Part shown: positions 37,153-46,834 of the stretch, piece after piece
How positions within the stretch are numbered: the first letter of the stretch is position 1
How the letters are laid out: each line of letters starts with the position of its first letter
Assembly (NCBI RefSeq): GCF_002887595.1
Contig: NZ_PEBU01000002.1
Location: 1 to 64,000, forward strand
Source of the DNA: Bowmanella denitrificans
GTDB lineage: Bacteria; Pseudomonadota; Gammaproteobacteria; Enterobacterales; Alteromonadaceae
Direction of reading: 5' to 3'
DNA length: 64,000 bases
The notes under the pieces: generated by a model
The model's database searches: none
Told to the model about the DNA's origin: nothing
Seen by the model: only the letters and a program-made list of their open reading frames with translations
Made by a program: the position numbers and the translations under genes

Positions 37153-38175
37153 TCAATTTGACAGGATCTGCATGGGCAGTGCCAGTATCGCGTGGTCGGT
37201 GTCAGCGAAGCTATAAATAACGGCAATATGTCCGCCGATAACCACCAGATACCAAAGGGCTGAGACCCACTGACCATAGCGGTTCAAAGGCACTAAATAG
37301 GACTGATGGCGACTGCGCCATTCAAACACAATTTCCAGCGCACCGATAAAAATAAAAAACACCAGCAATGCCAGGCCAAAGTACCAGGAAATTAACAGTC
37401 CAAACACCATGCCTAGCAGACACACACACAGGCCCAGCCAGGAACGCATGGAAAAGCTGATGCTTTTAATCACATGTCCGCCGTCCAGCGGCAGAATCGG
37501 TAACAGGTTAAACAGGTTCAGCAATGAGCCTATAACCGCAGCGCCAGCGAACAGTTCGTGGCCTGTCAGGGTATAGATTAGCAGGCACAATAGTGACATC
37601 AGCAGGCCGAATACCGGCCCCATTATGGAGATCACCACGTCCTGCCAGCGGGTTGACAGTTTATCGTCGGACAAGGCCAGGCCGCCGACAAAGGGGATCA
37701 GATAAATACCTTTGGTTTTAATGCCAAAATACTGCATGGCCCGCACGTGGCCATATTCATGAGCTACCAGACAAGCTACCAGCACCAGCGCAAACTCAAT
37801 ACTGAATAACCAGCTATAACCTGCTACTGAAGCAGCAGCCAATGCCGCTTTTACTACCTTGGCACTTTTAAATAACTTAAAGCCCAGTGCTAACAGACCG
37901 ATGGTGCCTTTACGGCTGGGCTCTGCAGGAAGTAAAAATTCTTCCTTTTGGGTTGCCTGTCCGTCCAGGCTAAGCTGGTATCGCATTTTTTGTGTGCCTG
38001 GCAGCATTTCTAATGTTAGTTCAGCCTGCATTCCGGCGGCTACGAATTGGTGAGTTGCATGTTCGCCATGAGGTTGCTCGCTGACCAGTTCGCCCGAGTA
38101 GAATAGGCATTGTTGGCTATGGCGGATTTCCAGACTAAGAGGAAGGCCATAAAGACTGGCCTGAAGTATTTGCAT
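37153..38175 (-). CDS. site-2 protease family (M50) membrane metalloprotease
   Basis: A 340-residue membrane protein with about six helices. The zinc site is HEYGH at 139-143 in a membrane helix, and the third ligand region is LLPILPLDGGH, the M50 NxxPxxxLDG-type motif. The N-terminal 100 residues are a soluble beta-rich domain unlike RseP, which has PDZ domains, so this is a different M50 branch of unknown substrate. The start at 38175 (MQILQASLYG) is chosen by domain limits; the ribosome site is poor and the longer frame at 38241 cannot be excluded. Confidence 0.87.
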   Translation of the reverse strand: MQILQASLYGLPLSLEIRHSQQCLFYSGELVSEQPHGEHATHQFVAAGMQAELTLEMLPGTQKMRYQLSLDGQATQKEEFLLPAEPSRKGTIGLLALGFKLFKSAKVVKAALAAASVAGYSWLFSIEFALVLVACLVAHEYGHVRAMQYFGIKTKGIYLIPFVGGLALSDDKLSTRWQDVVISIMGPVFGLLMSLLCLLIYTLTGHELFAGAAVIGSLLNLFNLLPILPLDGGHVIKSISFSMRSWLGLCVCLLGMVFGLLISWYFGLALLVFFIFIGALEIVFEWRSRHQSYLVPLNRYGQWVSALWYLVVIGGHIAVIYSFADTDHAILALPMQILSN

Positions 38176-38480
38176 AAAGAGGTTCCGGTAAGAAGGCTGG
38201 CGTATGGTAACGGAGACTGTCTGACAGAAAAAGCAGGGCAATAAATTAAGGCCGGAGATCGCCCTTGTATCGGCTTTGCCGTTAAGTTCGGCGGTGTTAT
38301 AGCTGTTGCAGGTATAATACCCAACATGTTGATTTTAAGCTATTTCCCTATACTGCCGAATATTGCTACAATCCTGCGCCGAATTTTTCGGTAGGTTGGT
38401 CTATTAACCAAAAACAATCAAAACAAAGGTTAAATCAGCCTGGTTTGCACGCACACATCTTCCACTTTTAAGGGATATTC
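38176..38480 (+). promoter_or_regulatory. divergent leader of M50 protease and OmpA-like genes
   Basis: This 305-base gap separates two divergent genes. On the plus strand an extended -10 (TGCTACAAT, hexamer 38367-38372) is followed by a small inverted repeat CCGAA/TTCGG, and AAGGGATATTC precedes the ompA-like ATG. An earlier TATAAT is at 38313-38318. I see no gene in it. These promoter calls are weak. Confidence 0.35.
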
Positions 38481-39530
38481 ATGAAATTAAATGCTGTAAT
38501 CAAGGCTGCTCTATTCAGCCTGCTGCCTGTTTCTTCTGTGCTGGCTCAGGAAACTCCAGAATATGGTGCCTGGGTAGCCGGCTTTGGTGAATACTACAAG
38601 GTTGACAACGACAAGCCTAACAGCCTGGATAGCTTCGATGATGCGTCTGGTCTGGGCGCTGAGCTGGGATTTCGCTTCACTCCTGAGTGGGGCGCGCGTC
38701 TGGAATGGTCACGGCTTAACTTTGACTCCGAGTCCGGTCTGAACGATCGTGACGGCGACCGCTTTGGTATCGACGCGCTGCATTACTTCGATAAAAAGCA
38801 GACCTATTTGTTTGCCGGTTTTAAACACCAGAACCTGGGTGAAAACTATCGACTGGTGAATTTTGGTCTGGGTCGGCACTGGGATCTGAGCCAAAACTGG
38901 AAACTGGTCACAGAAGCGGCTGCCTATTATGACTTTGGTCAGGATTTCACTGATTTTGGTTTGAAACTGGGGCTGGCTTACACCTTTGGTGGCAATAGTG
39001 CATCCGGCGGTACCCCTTCAAACATCAGTAGTCAATTGAACGAACCGGCACAAACTGCGACAGACAGTGATGGCGACGGCGTTAATGACAATCAGGATCG
39101 CTGTGCCAATACGCCTAAGGGCGACAGGGTAGATGCCTTTGGCTGTACCTTATTTGATGAAAAAACCGTATCCAGCGCGCTGGATATGCTGTTTGCCCAT
39201 GACAGCCATAAGATTGCCAACCCTGATTCTCAGCAGGTCAAGAACTTTGCTGATTTTATGCAGCAATACCCAGATACCACTGTCACCATCGAAGGTCATA
39301 CTTCTCTGGTGGGGACCGAAGCGTATAACCAGCAGCTGTCTGAACGCCGCGCCGCTGCCGTGAAAAAACTGCTGGTAGAGCGCTATGCTATCAGCGCCGA
39401 GCGCATCAGCACTGTGGGTTATGGCGAGTCCCGCCCACTGGATCGCGCAGACAATGAGGCGGCCCACAGTGCCAACCGCCGTATTCATGCTCAGGTCAGC
39501 ACCACGAAAAAGGTCAAACTGACCCGCTAA
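38481..39530 (+). CDS. OmpA-family outer-membrane protein
   Basis: A 349-residue outer-membrane protein: signal (about 1-22), an N-terminal eight-stranded barrel-like half (about 25-175), a Ser/Gly/Pro linker, one thrombospondin-type-3 calcium motif (DSDGDGVNDNQDRCANTP), and a C-terminal OmpA peptidoglycan-binding domain with TVTIEGHTSLVGTEAYNQQL (key residues G-H-T and NxxLSxxRA) and VGYGESRP. It likely tethers the outer membrane to the wall. A strong hairpin terminator follows. Confidence 0.92.
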   Translation: MKLNAVIKAALFSLLPVSSVLAQETPEYGAWVAGFGEYYKVDNDKPNSLDSFDDASGLGAELGFRFTPEWGARLEWSRLNFDSESGLNDRDGDRFGIDALHYFDKKQTYLFAGFKHQNLGENYRLVNFGLGRHWDLSQNWKLVTEAAAYYDFGQDFTDFGLKLGLAYTFGGNSASGGTPSNISSQLNEPAQTATDSDGDGVNDNQDRCANTPKGDRVDAFGCTLFDEKTVSSALDMLFAHDSHKIANPDSQQVKNFADFMQQYPDTTVTIEGHTSLVGTEAYNQQLSERRAAAVKKLLVERYAISAERISTVGYGESRPLDRADNEAAHSANRRIHAQVSTTKKVKLTR

Positions 39531-39550
39531 TTTATAGGTTGTTAGCATAA

Positions 39551-39576
39551 AAAGGCGCGATTTCGCGCCTTTTTTC
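39551..39576 (+). terminator. intrinsic terminator after ompA-like gene
   Basis: A nine-base-pair stem (AAAGGCGCG with CGCGCCTTT, loop ATTT) runs into a T tract, 20 bases past the stop. Confidence 0.9.
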
Positions 39577-39669
39577 TTGCTTTTATAATCAGTAAAGGAT
39601 TTAGGCTGGTGGTTTAGCGTCGTTGTCTTTAGCATGTGTCTTGTAAATCAGTGATACAAGGAATGAAGC

Positions 39670-40296
39670 ATGTTTCCCATCGAAGTCTGGCTGACCTACA
39701 GCCTGGCCTGTGTACTGCTGGTGCTGTCCCCCGGGCCGGATAATCTGCTGGCCATCGGCAGAGGGCTGAGTCAGGGCAAACTGGCCGCTGTGCTTTCTGG
39801 CTTATCATCCGGCACCGGCATTTTGTTTCATGTGCTGGCCGCCACCTTTGGTTTAACACTTCTGATTAAAACCTCCGCTGTGGCCTTTTATGCTGTTAAG
39901 TTGATTGGGGCCGCCTATCTGATTTGGCTGGGGATCAAGGTACTGCGCTCACGCAGCCTGTTTACCCTGGAGCCGGTGAAAAAGCAGTCCCTGACCAGTA
40001 TCTTCTCTACGGGCTTTCTATCCGCTGCACTTAACCCTAAACCAGGTATGTTTGTGCTGGCCTTTGTTCCGCAGTTCGTCAACCCCGAGCTTGGCTCGGT
40101 AACCACGCAAATGTTGGTGTATGGCGTCTGGTTTGCTGTATTAACCGCAACCGGTTTTGCCCTGATGGGCATCTTTGCGGCAAAAATCAGCCACTGGCTG
40201 AAAGCCCGCCCCAAAGTAGTGAACGGCTTGAATATTGGCGCAGGCATCACTTTTATCGGCTCTGGGCTGGCGGTGGCTGCGATGAAGCAGCGCTGA
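39670..40296 (+). CDS. LysE/RhtB-family amino-acid exporter
   Basis: A 208-residue inner-membrane protein with about six helices. It carries the family's N-terminal signature LSPGPDNLLAIGRGLSQGK, then GLSSGTGILFHVLAATFGL, KLIGAAYLIWLGIKVLRS and the mid-loop GFLSAALNPKPGMFVLAF. RhtB-type members export threonine, homoserine or similar metabolites; the substrate here is not evident. Confidence 0.92.
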   Translation: MFPIEVWLTYSLACVLLVLSPGPDNLLAIGRGLSQGKLAAVLSGLSSGTGILFHVLAATFGLTLLIKTSAVAFYAVKLIGAAYLIWLGIKVLRSRSLFTLEPVKKQSLTSIFSTGFLSAALNPKPGMFVLAFVPQFVNPELGSVTTQMLVYGVWFAVLTATGFALMGIFAAKISHWLKARPKVVNGLNIGAGITFIGSGLAVAAMKQR

Positions 40297-40387
40297 TTCC
40301 GCCACAGCAGGCGTTTTTGTAAGCGGGGCAGTTTGGAGGCTTGGTTCAACTGCCACAGAGTTTACTTTTTGTTCACAAAGCTTGCGA

Positions 40388-40417
40388 TTGACGTTATAAC
40401 TACCCTGTACATATAAA
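40388..40417 (+). promoter_or_regulatory. sigma-70-type promoter of the AT-rich GlyGly-CTERM gene
   Basis: TTGACG (40388-40393), a 17-base spacer and ATATAA (40411-40416, or TATAAA one base on) lie 30 bases before the start codon, which has a GGGAG ribosome site. Confidence 0.6.
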
Positions 40418-40446
40418 AATTAAATACGCTTTAAGGGAGTACAGGG

Positions 40447-43065
40447 ATGTTATCGCGCCTATCTTTTTCAGGCCTGATTATGGGTCTGCTTATCTGTTTT
40501 GCTTCATTATTTTGTAGCGCTCAACCATTGTCTCTAGTCGAGAAGGGCCGTTGGGGCACGGTTGAATATAACTATGTTGCGGGTATAGATCGTTATTTGG
40601 TGGCAGCAGGAGCCGGACGAGTTGATGTATATGATACTAATGGCGCCGACTCAATCGTGAGCAGCCTAAAGCTACCATCTCTGATCTCTGCAATAACTCT
40701 CTTCAGTAATCATCTGGCTGTTACATATGATAACAAAATCCAGTTTTATAAGTTGGATAGTGAAGGTGTTTTGAACTTAGTGCTTGAACGTGACTTAGCA
40801 AGTTTATTTTCTGATTGTATGGTTGAGGACGACTCGCGGCTCTATATTGTTTCGACTATGCCAGATAAGAAAATTATTCATACTGTTGGCATGGATAATG
40901 ATGGGCTGCATTTTCTTGAACCGATTTCTATAGAAAATGCGAATCTGACTTATTGCAGCATAGGTAAGGAAAATGATGCAATGGTTGGAATATTCAGAGG
41001 AGAACAATATGCAAAGGGTGAGGTACTTTATTCAAAAATTAATGTTGGCCAAAGTGAAGGTGAAAACATCATAAATTTATCACTTTTTACTGGTGAATAC
41101 ATTCAAAACCTAAGATTGCTGGATGGTGGAATTTTAGCCGCATACTTCATCAAGGAAAGTGTCGTGAGAATCTATTCTGTGGAGAACAATGAATTGAACT
41201 TGCTGGATTCTTACATTGACTCAAGATTACGCAATATGCAGATGGGGGCTTCTGGTAATAGATTGATTTTTATAGATGGATCTGTAAGTGTTATTTCTTT
41301 AATTTACAAAAATGGAAAGCTTGAAAAAGATATTGATTCGGATTATTCGTATGTAATGAATGGAGCTGGTAGGTTTGCATTTGTCAATTATAGTGATGGA
41401 GTTCTCTATCTGGCCTCTGATAAATATGGCCCAGTTGTTTTTGATATAGAAAATCATTATTCGCAGTATTTTGACTATGGTGGTGGAAGTTATGGCGGAG
41501 GATTTTACTATGAAGGTGATTTCTATCTTAACAAAGGGGGGAAACTACTACAGCTAAAATTTGATAGAAATGGTACACCTAATGTTTTGAACTCTGAATA
41601 TGTTTCTGAAAATGGTTGGTGGGGAAGACCGGGTTACTATAAAAATAGAATTGTGCTGTCAGTTGGGAAAAAATTGTTGGTTTATACCCTGACAATTGAC
41701 AATGAATTTTATAAGACAGAAGAATTAGATGTTGATTGTGCAATTGTGTATGAATTTTTGATTAAAGATGATGACTTATATATACCCTGTAGAAGTAAAA
41801 TTCTAAAGTACAATTTGCAACGTGATGATTTAATTTCTGAGAGTTTGGTCGTGTATCCTATAGATCCAGATTTGTACAGTGATACAGATCTCTACAGTAA
41901 TAATAAATATTATCCGAGGCTATACCATGCAAATGATAATATTGTGCTACTTGTAAAGATGAATGACGAGCCGAATAAAGTTTTCATTTATGGCTTGGAC
42001 GAAAACCTGATTTTTTCACTCCGCAGCACATCTGATTCTGAATTGGAATTGTTAGGCTTTGATATTGTTGGTGAGTATTTTTTGGCAAATTTTGATGGAA
42101 GAAAAAAAGCCTGTTTTGGAAAAGTTAATAAAGACTACAAGCTTGAGTGCTGGTCGCAGATTGAAAGTTACTATAATACACCTGGATTAATTGGTAATAC
42201 GCTTGTTTTGGAGCAAGAAGCCATTGGTGGTGAAATTTCAAGGTATTTTTATTCAATAAATGATGAAGCGAGAGATGTTAGTCTTTTGTATTTACAAGAG
42301 GATGTTGAAACTATAGGTGCTTCAGGGATTTCCCGTGATTCAAAAAAAGTATTAGGTAGTTCATATTTATACGGGGAGGTTATTTATTATGAGCTTAAGA
42401 TGGCCCCCGTCTTAAGAGACTTAATGGTTGTTTTTGATGAAGATGAAAGCTATCACTGGAACTTGGAAAGTAGTGATGATGGTGATGTTGAGGTAATGAT
42501 TCTAGTTGATCCTAATTATGGTAACCTTGCCTATGACTCCGACAAGAAAATATTAACTTACACCCCAAACGAAGACTTTTTTGGATCGGATATATTTAAT
42601 GTTCAGCTTAAGGATATGGAGGGGAACTTTAATACATTCATTATTGAAGTAGAGGTGAAAGCAGTAGATGATGAGCCGAAGCCTCAGGCTAAAGAAGTGA
42701 ATATGACCTCAGGTAATACTTATCAGGGGCAGTTGGCCAGTCAAGATATAGATGGTGATACCCTGACTTATACTTTGCTAGAGAATACCAATAACGGAGC
42801 ACTAACCCTTAATGTAAATGGTAGTTACAGCTATACGCCCGATACCGGGTATAGCGGTACAGACAAGTTTACTTACCAGGTAAGTGATTCTAACGGCAAT
42901 ACAGCGCAAAGCGAAGTGCAGATTAGGGTGGAAAAGGCCTCTACACCGCCACCGGCAAGCACAAATTCATCTGGCGGCGGTGGGGCAGTGCCGTGGATTT
43001 GGCTGGCACTTTTATGGCTTAGCTACTTTCACCGGTCGGCGTTTGAGGCACGTTGGCGTACCTAA
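40447..43065 (+). CDS. secreted propeller-like protein with GlyGly-CTERM anchor
   Basis: An 872-residue exported protein (signal about 1-25, ending CSAQ). Residues about 35-650 are a run of beta-propeller-like strands with no recognised family. Next come two Ig/cadherin-like modules (about 655-740 and 745-835), the second with DGDTLTYTLLENTNNGALTL and YTPDTGYSGTDKFTYQVSDSNG. The C-terminus has SSGGGGAVPWIW, a membrane helix and a basic end, the pattern of GlyGly-CTERM signals cut by rhombosortase for type II secretion substrates. The DNA from about 40700 to 42650 is clearly more AT-rich than all neighbours, suggesting transfer; the last 350 bases look native. The tail HRSAFEARWRT after the basic end may be altered by the adjoining transposase remnant. 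Confidence 0.75.
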   Translation: MLSRLSFSGLIMGLLICFASLFCSAQPLSLVEKGRWGTVEYNYVAGIDRYLVAAGAGRVDVYDTNGADSIVSSLKLPSLISAITLFSNHLAVTYDNKIQFYKLDSEGVLNLVLERDLASLFSDCMVEDDSRLYIVSTMPDKKIIHTVGMDNDGLHFLEPISIENANLTYCSIGKENDAMVGIFRGEQYAKGEVLYSKINVGQSEGENIINLSLFTGEYIQNLRLLDGGILAAYFIKESVVRIYSVENNELNLLDSYIDSRLRNMQMGASGNRLIFIDGSVSVISLIYKNGKLEKDIDSDYSYVMNGAGRFAFVNYSDGVLYLASDKYGPVVFDIENHYSQYFDYGGGSYGGGFYYEGDFYLNKGGKLLQLKFDRNGTPNVLNSEYVSENGWWGRPGYYKNRIVLSVGKKLLVYTLTIDNEFYKTEELDVDCAIVYEFLIKDDDLYIPCRSKILKYNLQRDDLISESLVVYPIDPDLYSDTDLYSNNKYYPRLYHANDNIVLLVKMNDEPNKVFIYGLDENLIFSLRSTSDSELELLGFDIVGEYFLANFDGRKKACFGKVNKDYKLECWSQIESYYNTPGLIGNTLVLEQEAIGGEISRYFYSINDEARDVSLLYLQEDVETIGASGISRDSKKVLGSSYLYGEVIYYELKMAPVLRDLMVVFDEDESYHWNLESSDDGDVEVMILVDPNYGNLAYDSDKKILTYTPNEDFFGSDIFNVQLKDMEGNFNTFIIEVEVKAVDDEPKPQAKEVNMTSGNTYQGQLASQDIDGDTLTYTLLENTNNGALTLNVNGSYSYTPDTGYSGTDKFTYQVSDSNGNTAQSEVQIRVEKASTPPPASTNSSGGGGAVPWIWLALLWLSYFHRSAFEARWRT

Positions 43066-43075
43066 ACTTAGGTAT

Positions 43076-43246
43076 ATGCCGGAACAGGATCTGGCCGTGA
43101 TTCGCGAGGCCACTAATAAAGCCAGGGTTTTAGGTGACGACAGGTTCAAGGCCCAAATCGAAGCCAGGACAGGGCGACGGTCTTCGCCGTTGGGGCGTGG
43201 AGGAGACAGAAAGTCGGCGGCTTTTCGGGAAAGGCAAGATCGATGA
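43076..43246 (+). pseudogene. C-terminal remnant of REP-associated tyrosine transposase (RAYT)
   Basis: Translation from 43076 gives MPEQDLAVIREATNKARVLG, then DDRFKAQIEARTGRR and a basic tail GRGGDRKSAAF. This matches the C-terminus of RAYT (Y1/TnpA-REP) transposases (IREATNKGxxLGxxRFKxxIExxxGRR). The catalytic HUH and Tyr parts are absent, and the upstream in-frame codons belong to the preceding gene's 3' end. The fragment begins just past the near-palindrome ACCTAAACTTAGGT. Confidence 0.75.
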
Positions 43247-43296
43247 CCCTGCCCCTGTACTGCCATTAATGAATCTGTTGCCGACCAGACTCTGCT

Positions 43297-44655
43297 TTAA
43301 CCCAAAAGGCCCAGGTCGGGATGGTTGAAATTGCGCAAATTGGGTAGCAAATGATTCAGGTCATCTTTTGCTACACCAAACCAACGACATAAGCTGGCTA
43401 CATATTGCTCGAAGCTGGTGGTGGGAATTATTCGGCCTCTGCCCAGATCATCATCGCTATCTAATTCTAATGTTGGCAGTTGCCCATAAATCTGCCCGCC
43501 TTTTACTGCCCCACCAAGGATAAAATGGTGGCTACCCCAACCATGGTCTGTGCCATCACCGTTTCGCGTCAGTGTTCGACCAAATTCTGACATAGTGAAA
43601 GCTGTTACATTGTTTTCAAGCCCAAGTGCTTCTAATGCCTGGTAAAAAAGTCCCAGGCCCTGATCTAGCTGCATTAGTAGTGGTGAGTGCAGCGTTAGTT
43701 GATCGCGATGAGTATCAAAGCCACCAAGATTGACATAAAAAACCTGACGTTTAACTTCAAAAGCGTCCTGTGCGGCGATTAGCCTTACGATCATGGCCAG
43801 GCTTTGTACAAAACTATTGGTATTTGCCGCTGCGAAAATAGGAAGTGATGGCATGGGCTGACTATCAAGTATATCTGTAACGTATTGCGCCATCCCCCAA
43901 GCATCCATTTGCACATCGGCATAATAGTTTTGTAACAAGTTTGGCCGGGTGCTGCTGAGAAATTGCCGATACAACCTGGCACGAGATGCGGAGAAGGCGG
44001 TCGGATCGGCTTCCGACAACTGGTCAATCATACTGACCCCGCTACTGCGCACAGTGTAGGGCAATCTATTGATACCGCGCTGCAAGTAGTTGTCACCAGA
44101 CAAACTGACGTTCATTGCCAGTTGCTGGTTGATGTTGCTTTGCGCAAGCAATTCAGCCACTCTGCCTGCCCAACCGCTGCTCAGCGTACCTTGATTTAAC
44201 GTATGTGCGTATAAGGTTTGGTCGTGGTGGGAAAACAACTGCGCTGGTGGTAACGCTGTTTTGTCAAAATATGCTTGCTTACTTATGGGCTCGTGCAAAT
44301 TTCCCGTATTTGCCAGCACAGCAAGTTTTCCCCGGTTAAAAAGTGATTGCGTTTCGAGCAAATGGTTATGTAAACCATAAGGCTGCTGACCGCTGTTAAG
44401 GGGCAGCAACTGTTCGCGGGCAATGGCTAATTCCTGACGAATTGCAGCGTAGCTGTTGTAAGCTGATGTCCCCATAGGCACAAAGCAGTTAAATGCATCG
44501 TTGCCACCCTGCAGATTAATGCAGACCAGGGCCTTATACCCAACTGAGCTTTGTGCATTGGCAAAAAGGGGCAACAGACTGCTGCCAAGAACTGTGCCCG
44601 CCAGGCCTTTCGCCATAGATTTGATAAATTGTCGACGATGATTTTGGGTTTTCAT
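43297..44655 (-). CDS. DUF1501 domain protein, Tat-exported
   Basis: A 452-residue exported protein. A twin-arginine signal (HRRQFIKSMAKG) opens the protein. The DUF1501 domain shows LVCINLQGGNDAFNCFVPMG, FSHHDQTLYAHT, GWAGRVAELL, VFYVNLGGFDTHRDQ, FTMSEFGRTLTRNGDGTDHGWG and HHFILGGAVKGGQIYG. The fold is alkaline-phosphatase/sulfatase-like, but the activity is unknown. I start at ATG 44655 with AAGGTAAG upstream. It lies four bases after the DUF1800 gene; this pair recurs together in many marine bacteria and probably forms one secreted system. Confidence 0.93.
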   Translation of the reverse strand: MKTQNHRRQFIKSMAKGLAGTVLGSSLLPLFANAQSSVGYKALVCINLQGGNDAFNCFVPMGTSAYNSYAAIRQELAIAREQLLPLNSGQQPYGLHNHLLETQSLFNRGKLAVLANTGNLHEPISKQAYFDKTALPPAQLFSHHDQTLYAHTLNQGTLSSGWAGRVAELLAQSNINQQLAMNVSLSGDNYLQRGINRLPYTVRSSGVSMIDQLSEADPTAFSASRARLYRQFLSSTRPNLLQNYYADVQMDAWGMAQYVTDILDSQPMPSLPIFAAANTNSFVQSLAMIVRLIAAQDAFEVKRQVFYVNLGGFDTHRDQLTLHSPLLMQLDQGLGLFYQALEALGLENNVTAFTMSEFGRTLTRNGDGTDHGWGSHHFILGGAVKGGQIYGQLPTLELDSDDDLGRGRIIPTTSFEQYVASLCRWFGVAKDDLNHLLPNLRNFNHPDLGLLG

Positions 44656-44659
44656 GTTC

Positions 44660-46531
44660 TTACCTTTGCACTGCATATTCTGGCGAAATAGCTATCAGAT
44701 ATATGGCTTCATAGACGCGCTCTAACGGGTCATTCAGCAACTTGATGTGTTCAGCAATTAACTTACTGTGTTGCTCGCTGATCTGCCCTTGTGTGAGTAA
44801 CAAATTGATTCTGTCGACTAATGCGCCGGGTGTATCAGCTAAAGCCAGCTCTGCGTCAAGGTTCAGCAAAGCTTTTACCGGTGGGTTGTTCCAGAATATG
44901 TTTGCGCCAGAGGCTTGCCCTGTATTCAGGTAAAGCTGTTTATCAGCGTAGTGTCGGCGATAAATAAGATTAGCCAGCAAGTTTGCCTGGTTGATTGCTG
45001 CCGCTCCGCCAAAAACCTGGAACTCGGGGGCATACAGGTTGTTCTGTGTAAAAACTCCTGGCGGGGAGTAGTCAGTTTGATAGAAGTTAAAGACGGTAGG
45101 CGCATACAAAAACGTTTCTTCTGTTGGTTCATTAAGCAAATACTGAATGGTATCTATGGTTACCCCGTTTGGGCCTTTAACTGGTGTACCGCGTGCTTTA
45201 AAGCTGCGCCAAATGCCAGCTATAACCAGCGGCGACTCTTTACGTTTGCCAAAATATTCTTGCTCCTTGTGAGCATCCAAAGCCAACTCTTCATCCAGAT
45301 AAATCGCTTTGATGACGGCCTTCATGTCACCTTTCATCCCTGCACCATTGTCGTTAAACACGCTAGCCACTCTGGCAACATAGGCCGGACTGGGATTACT
45401 GGTGATCAAATGTTGTATCAGCTTCTTACTGATAAATGGTGCGACATTTGGGTGCGACATAATATTGCGGATGGCCGAACGCATGTCTTGCATGGGAGTT
45501 TGCCCGGCTGGGATGAATTCTCCTTGCAATAACGTTTTAGCCCCTGAATCGTGGTACTCAGCGAATGCCTTCATGGGCTCGACATTGCTGATTGGTGTGC
45601 GCCAATAGGCAAATTCTCCGCCCTCTGCGAACTCAATATTGGTAGAAAAGCTCCACCCGGTGAATATCCGCGCAAACTCATTAACCCTGTTCTGATCGTA
45701 GGTAGCAATGCTGTTGCCACTGGCGTCCAGTTTGATTGAACCGTCCAGATTTAGTTCTTCCAAACCAATACTGAACAACTGTAAAATTTCTCGCGCGTAG
45801 TTTTCATCTGGGAAAATACCGCGCTGCGGATCGGCTTTTGGATTGTTAATGGCGCTAAGGTATATACCCATAATAGGATTAAGACTGACCTCCAACAGCA
45901 GTTGCTCAAAGCTGCCAAATGCCTGGCTGGCAAGGATGTCTGAATAATTGGCGAAACCTCGTTCTCGGGCATACATACCGCCACCCTGATGTGACACCAC
46001 CAGAATCTGACTTAGAGCCAGTACGACACGCTGCCTGAGTTGATCCGGCCCCCAAACCACGGTTTCCCACCACACGTCTTGCTTTGCCACCATACGGGCC
46101 CACTCGCCGTTGGTGGCTGAGTCGTAATACATGCTGGGTGGGACGGCGAGGTAACCATAAGCTTCCACCCGACTATCCAACAGCTCTACCTGAGAGGTTA
46201 GGGGAGCGGATAGTTGCTGCTCCAGCCATGCTTCTTTGCCTTTATCAAGGATAAATTCAATATCCTTGGCGGTAACACCAAAACTAGCTCGGCTTAAGAA
46301 TTGTGCTGCCTCGATAGCCCTTTCCCAATCCACTTCTTGTCGAGAGGGTAAAACAGGGTCTGGTTGCGTATCCGGCTTCAGTACTGTTGTTTCACTGATA
46401 GGGGGCGTCGGCGGCGTGATGATATGGTTGTTTTTCCCAACATCAGTTTCTTTGCCGCTTCCACCGCAGGCTGTCAACAAAACTGCAGCACTGATGGCTA
46501 AGGTGAGCTGTTTTCTGTATTTGATAAACAT
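44660..46531 (-). CDS. DUF1800 domain lipoprotein
   Basis: A 623-residue lipoprotein (signal ending LLTACGGSG) of the DUF1800 family. Recognisable segments are AAQFLSRASFGVTAKDI, REILQLFSIGLEELNLDG, NEFARIFTGWSF, FISKKLIQHLITSNPSPAYVARVA and VFNFYQTDYSPPG. Function is unknown; members are nearly always followed by a DUF1501 protein, as here. The acidic C-terminal half is predicted helical. Confidence 0.93.
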   Translation of the reverse strand: MFIKYRKQLTLAISAAVLLTACGGSGKETDVGKNNHIITPPTPPISETTVLKPDTQPDPVLPSRQEVDWERAIEAAQFLSRASFGVTAKDIEFILDKGKEAWLEQQLSAPLTSQVELLDSRVEAYGYLAVPPSMYYDSATNGEWARMVAKQDVWWETVVWGPDQLRQRVVLALSQILVVSHQGGGMYARERGFANYSDILASQAFGSFEQLLLEVSLNPIMGIYLSAINNPKADPQRGIFPDENYAREILQLFSIGLEELNLDGSIKLDASGNSIATYDQNRVNEFARIFTGWSFSTNIEFAEGGEFAYWRTPISNVEPMKAFAEYHDSGAKTLLQGEFIPAGQTPMQDMRSAIRNIMSHPNVAPFISKKLIQHLITSNPSPAYVARVASVFNDNGAGMKGDMKAVIKAIYLDEELALDAHKEQEYFGKRKESPLVIAGIWRSFKARGTPVKGPNGVTIDTIQYLLNEPTEETFLYAPTVFNFYQTDYSPPGVFTQNNLYAPEFQVFGGAAAINQANLLANLIYRRHYADKQLYLNTGQASGANIFWNNPPVKALLNLDAELALADTPGALVDRINLLLTQGQISEQHSKLIAEHIKLLNDPLERVYEAIYLIAISPEYAVQR

Positions 46532-46834
46532 AAAATTGCGCTGTTAAAATGTAACAATTATGTTTCTATTTTGTGATAATAATTACCTTGATTTGAGTGT
46601 TTTGCAATCAGTTTTTTTATAGTTCACTGAATTGATTGCTTTGTAGTGTCGCCATTAATGAAGAAGGCAAACAATCCTTGTTGCAGAATATGTCGGTGCA
46701 TTGCCGTCCTTTAAGTTAATGCTGTTCAAATGTGGCGGTAGTGTGGTGGCTAGTGAAGTTACAGCTCGGTTCTCAACATTCGCGCAGACTTGCGGCACAA
46801 TAGTTGTTAAGCCTTAGATTGTTCCGCCTCAAGA
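46532..46834. other. AT-rich divergent intergenic region
   Basis: This 303-base gap lies between the DUF1800 gene (minus) and the YafY-type regulator (plus). It is AT-rich and must hold both promoters. I found no convincing promoter pair, repeat or small gene. Confidence 0.4.

Noticed and set aside
38329-38354. TTGATT/TATACT as the ompA-like promoter
   Set aside because: The spacer is only 14 bases; the extended -10 at 38367 is a better candidate.
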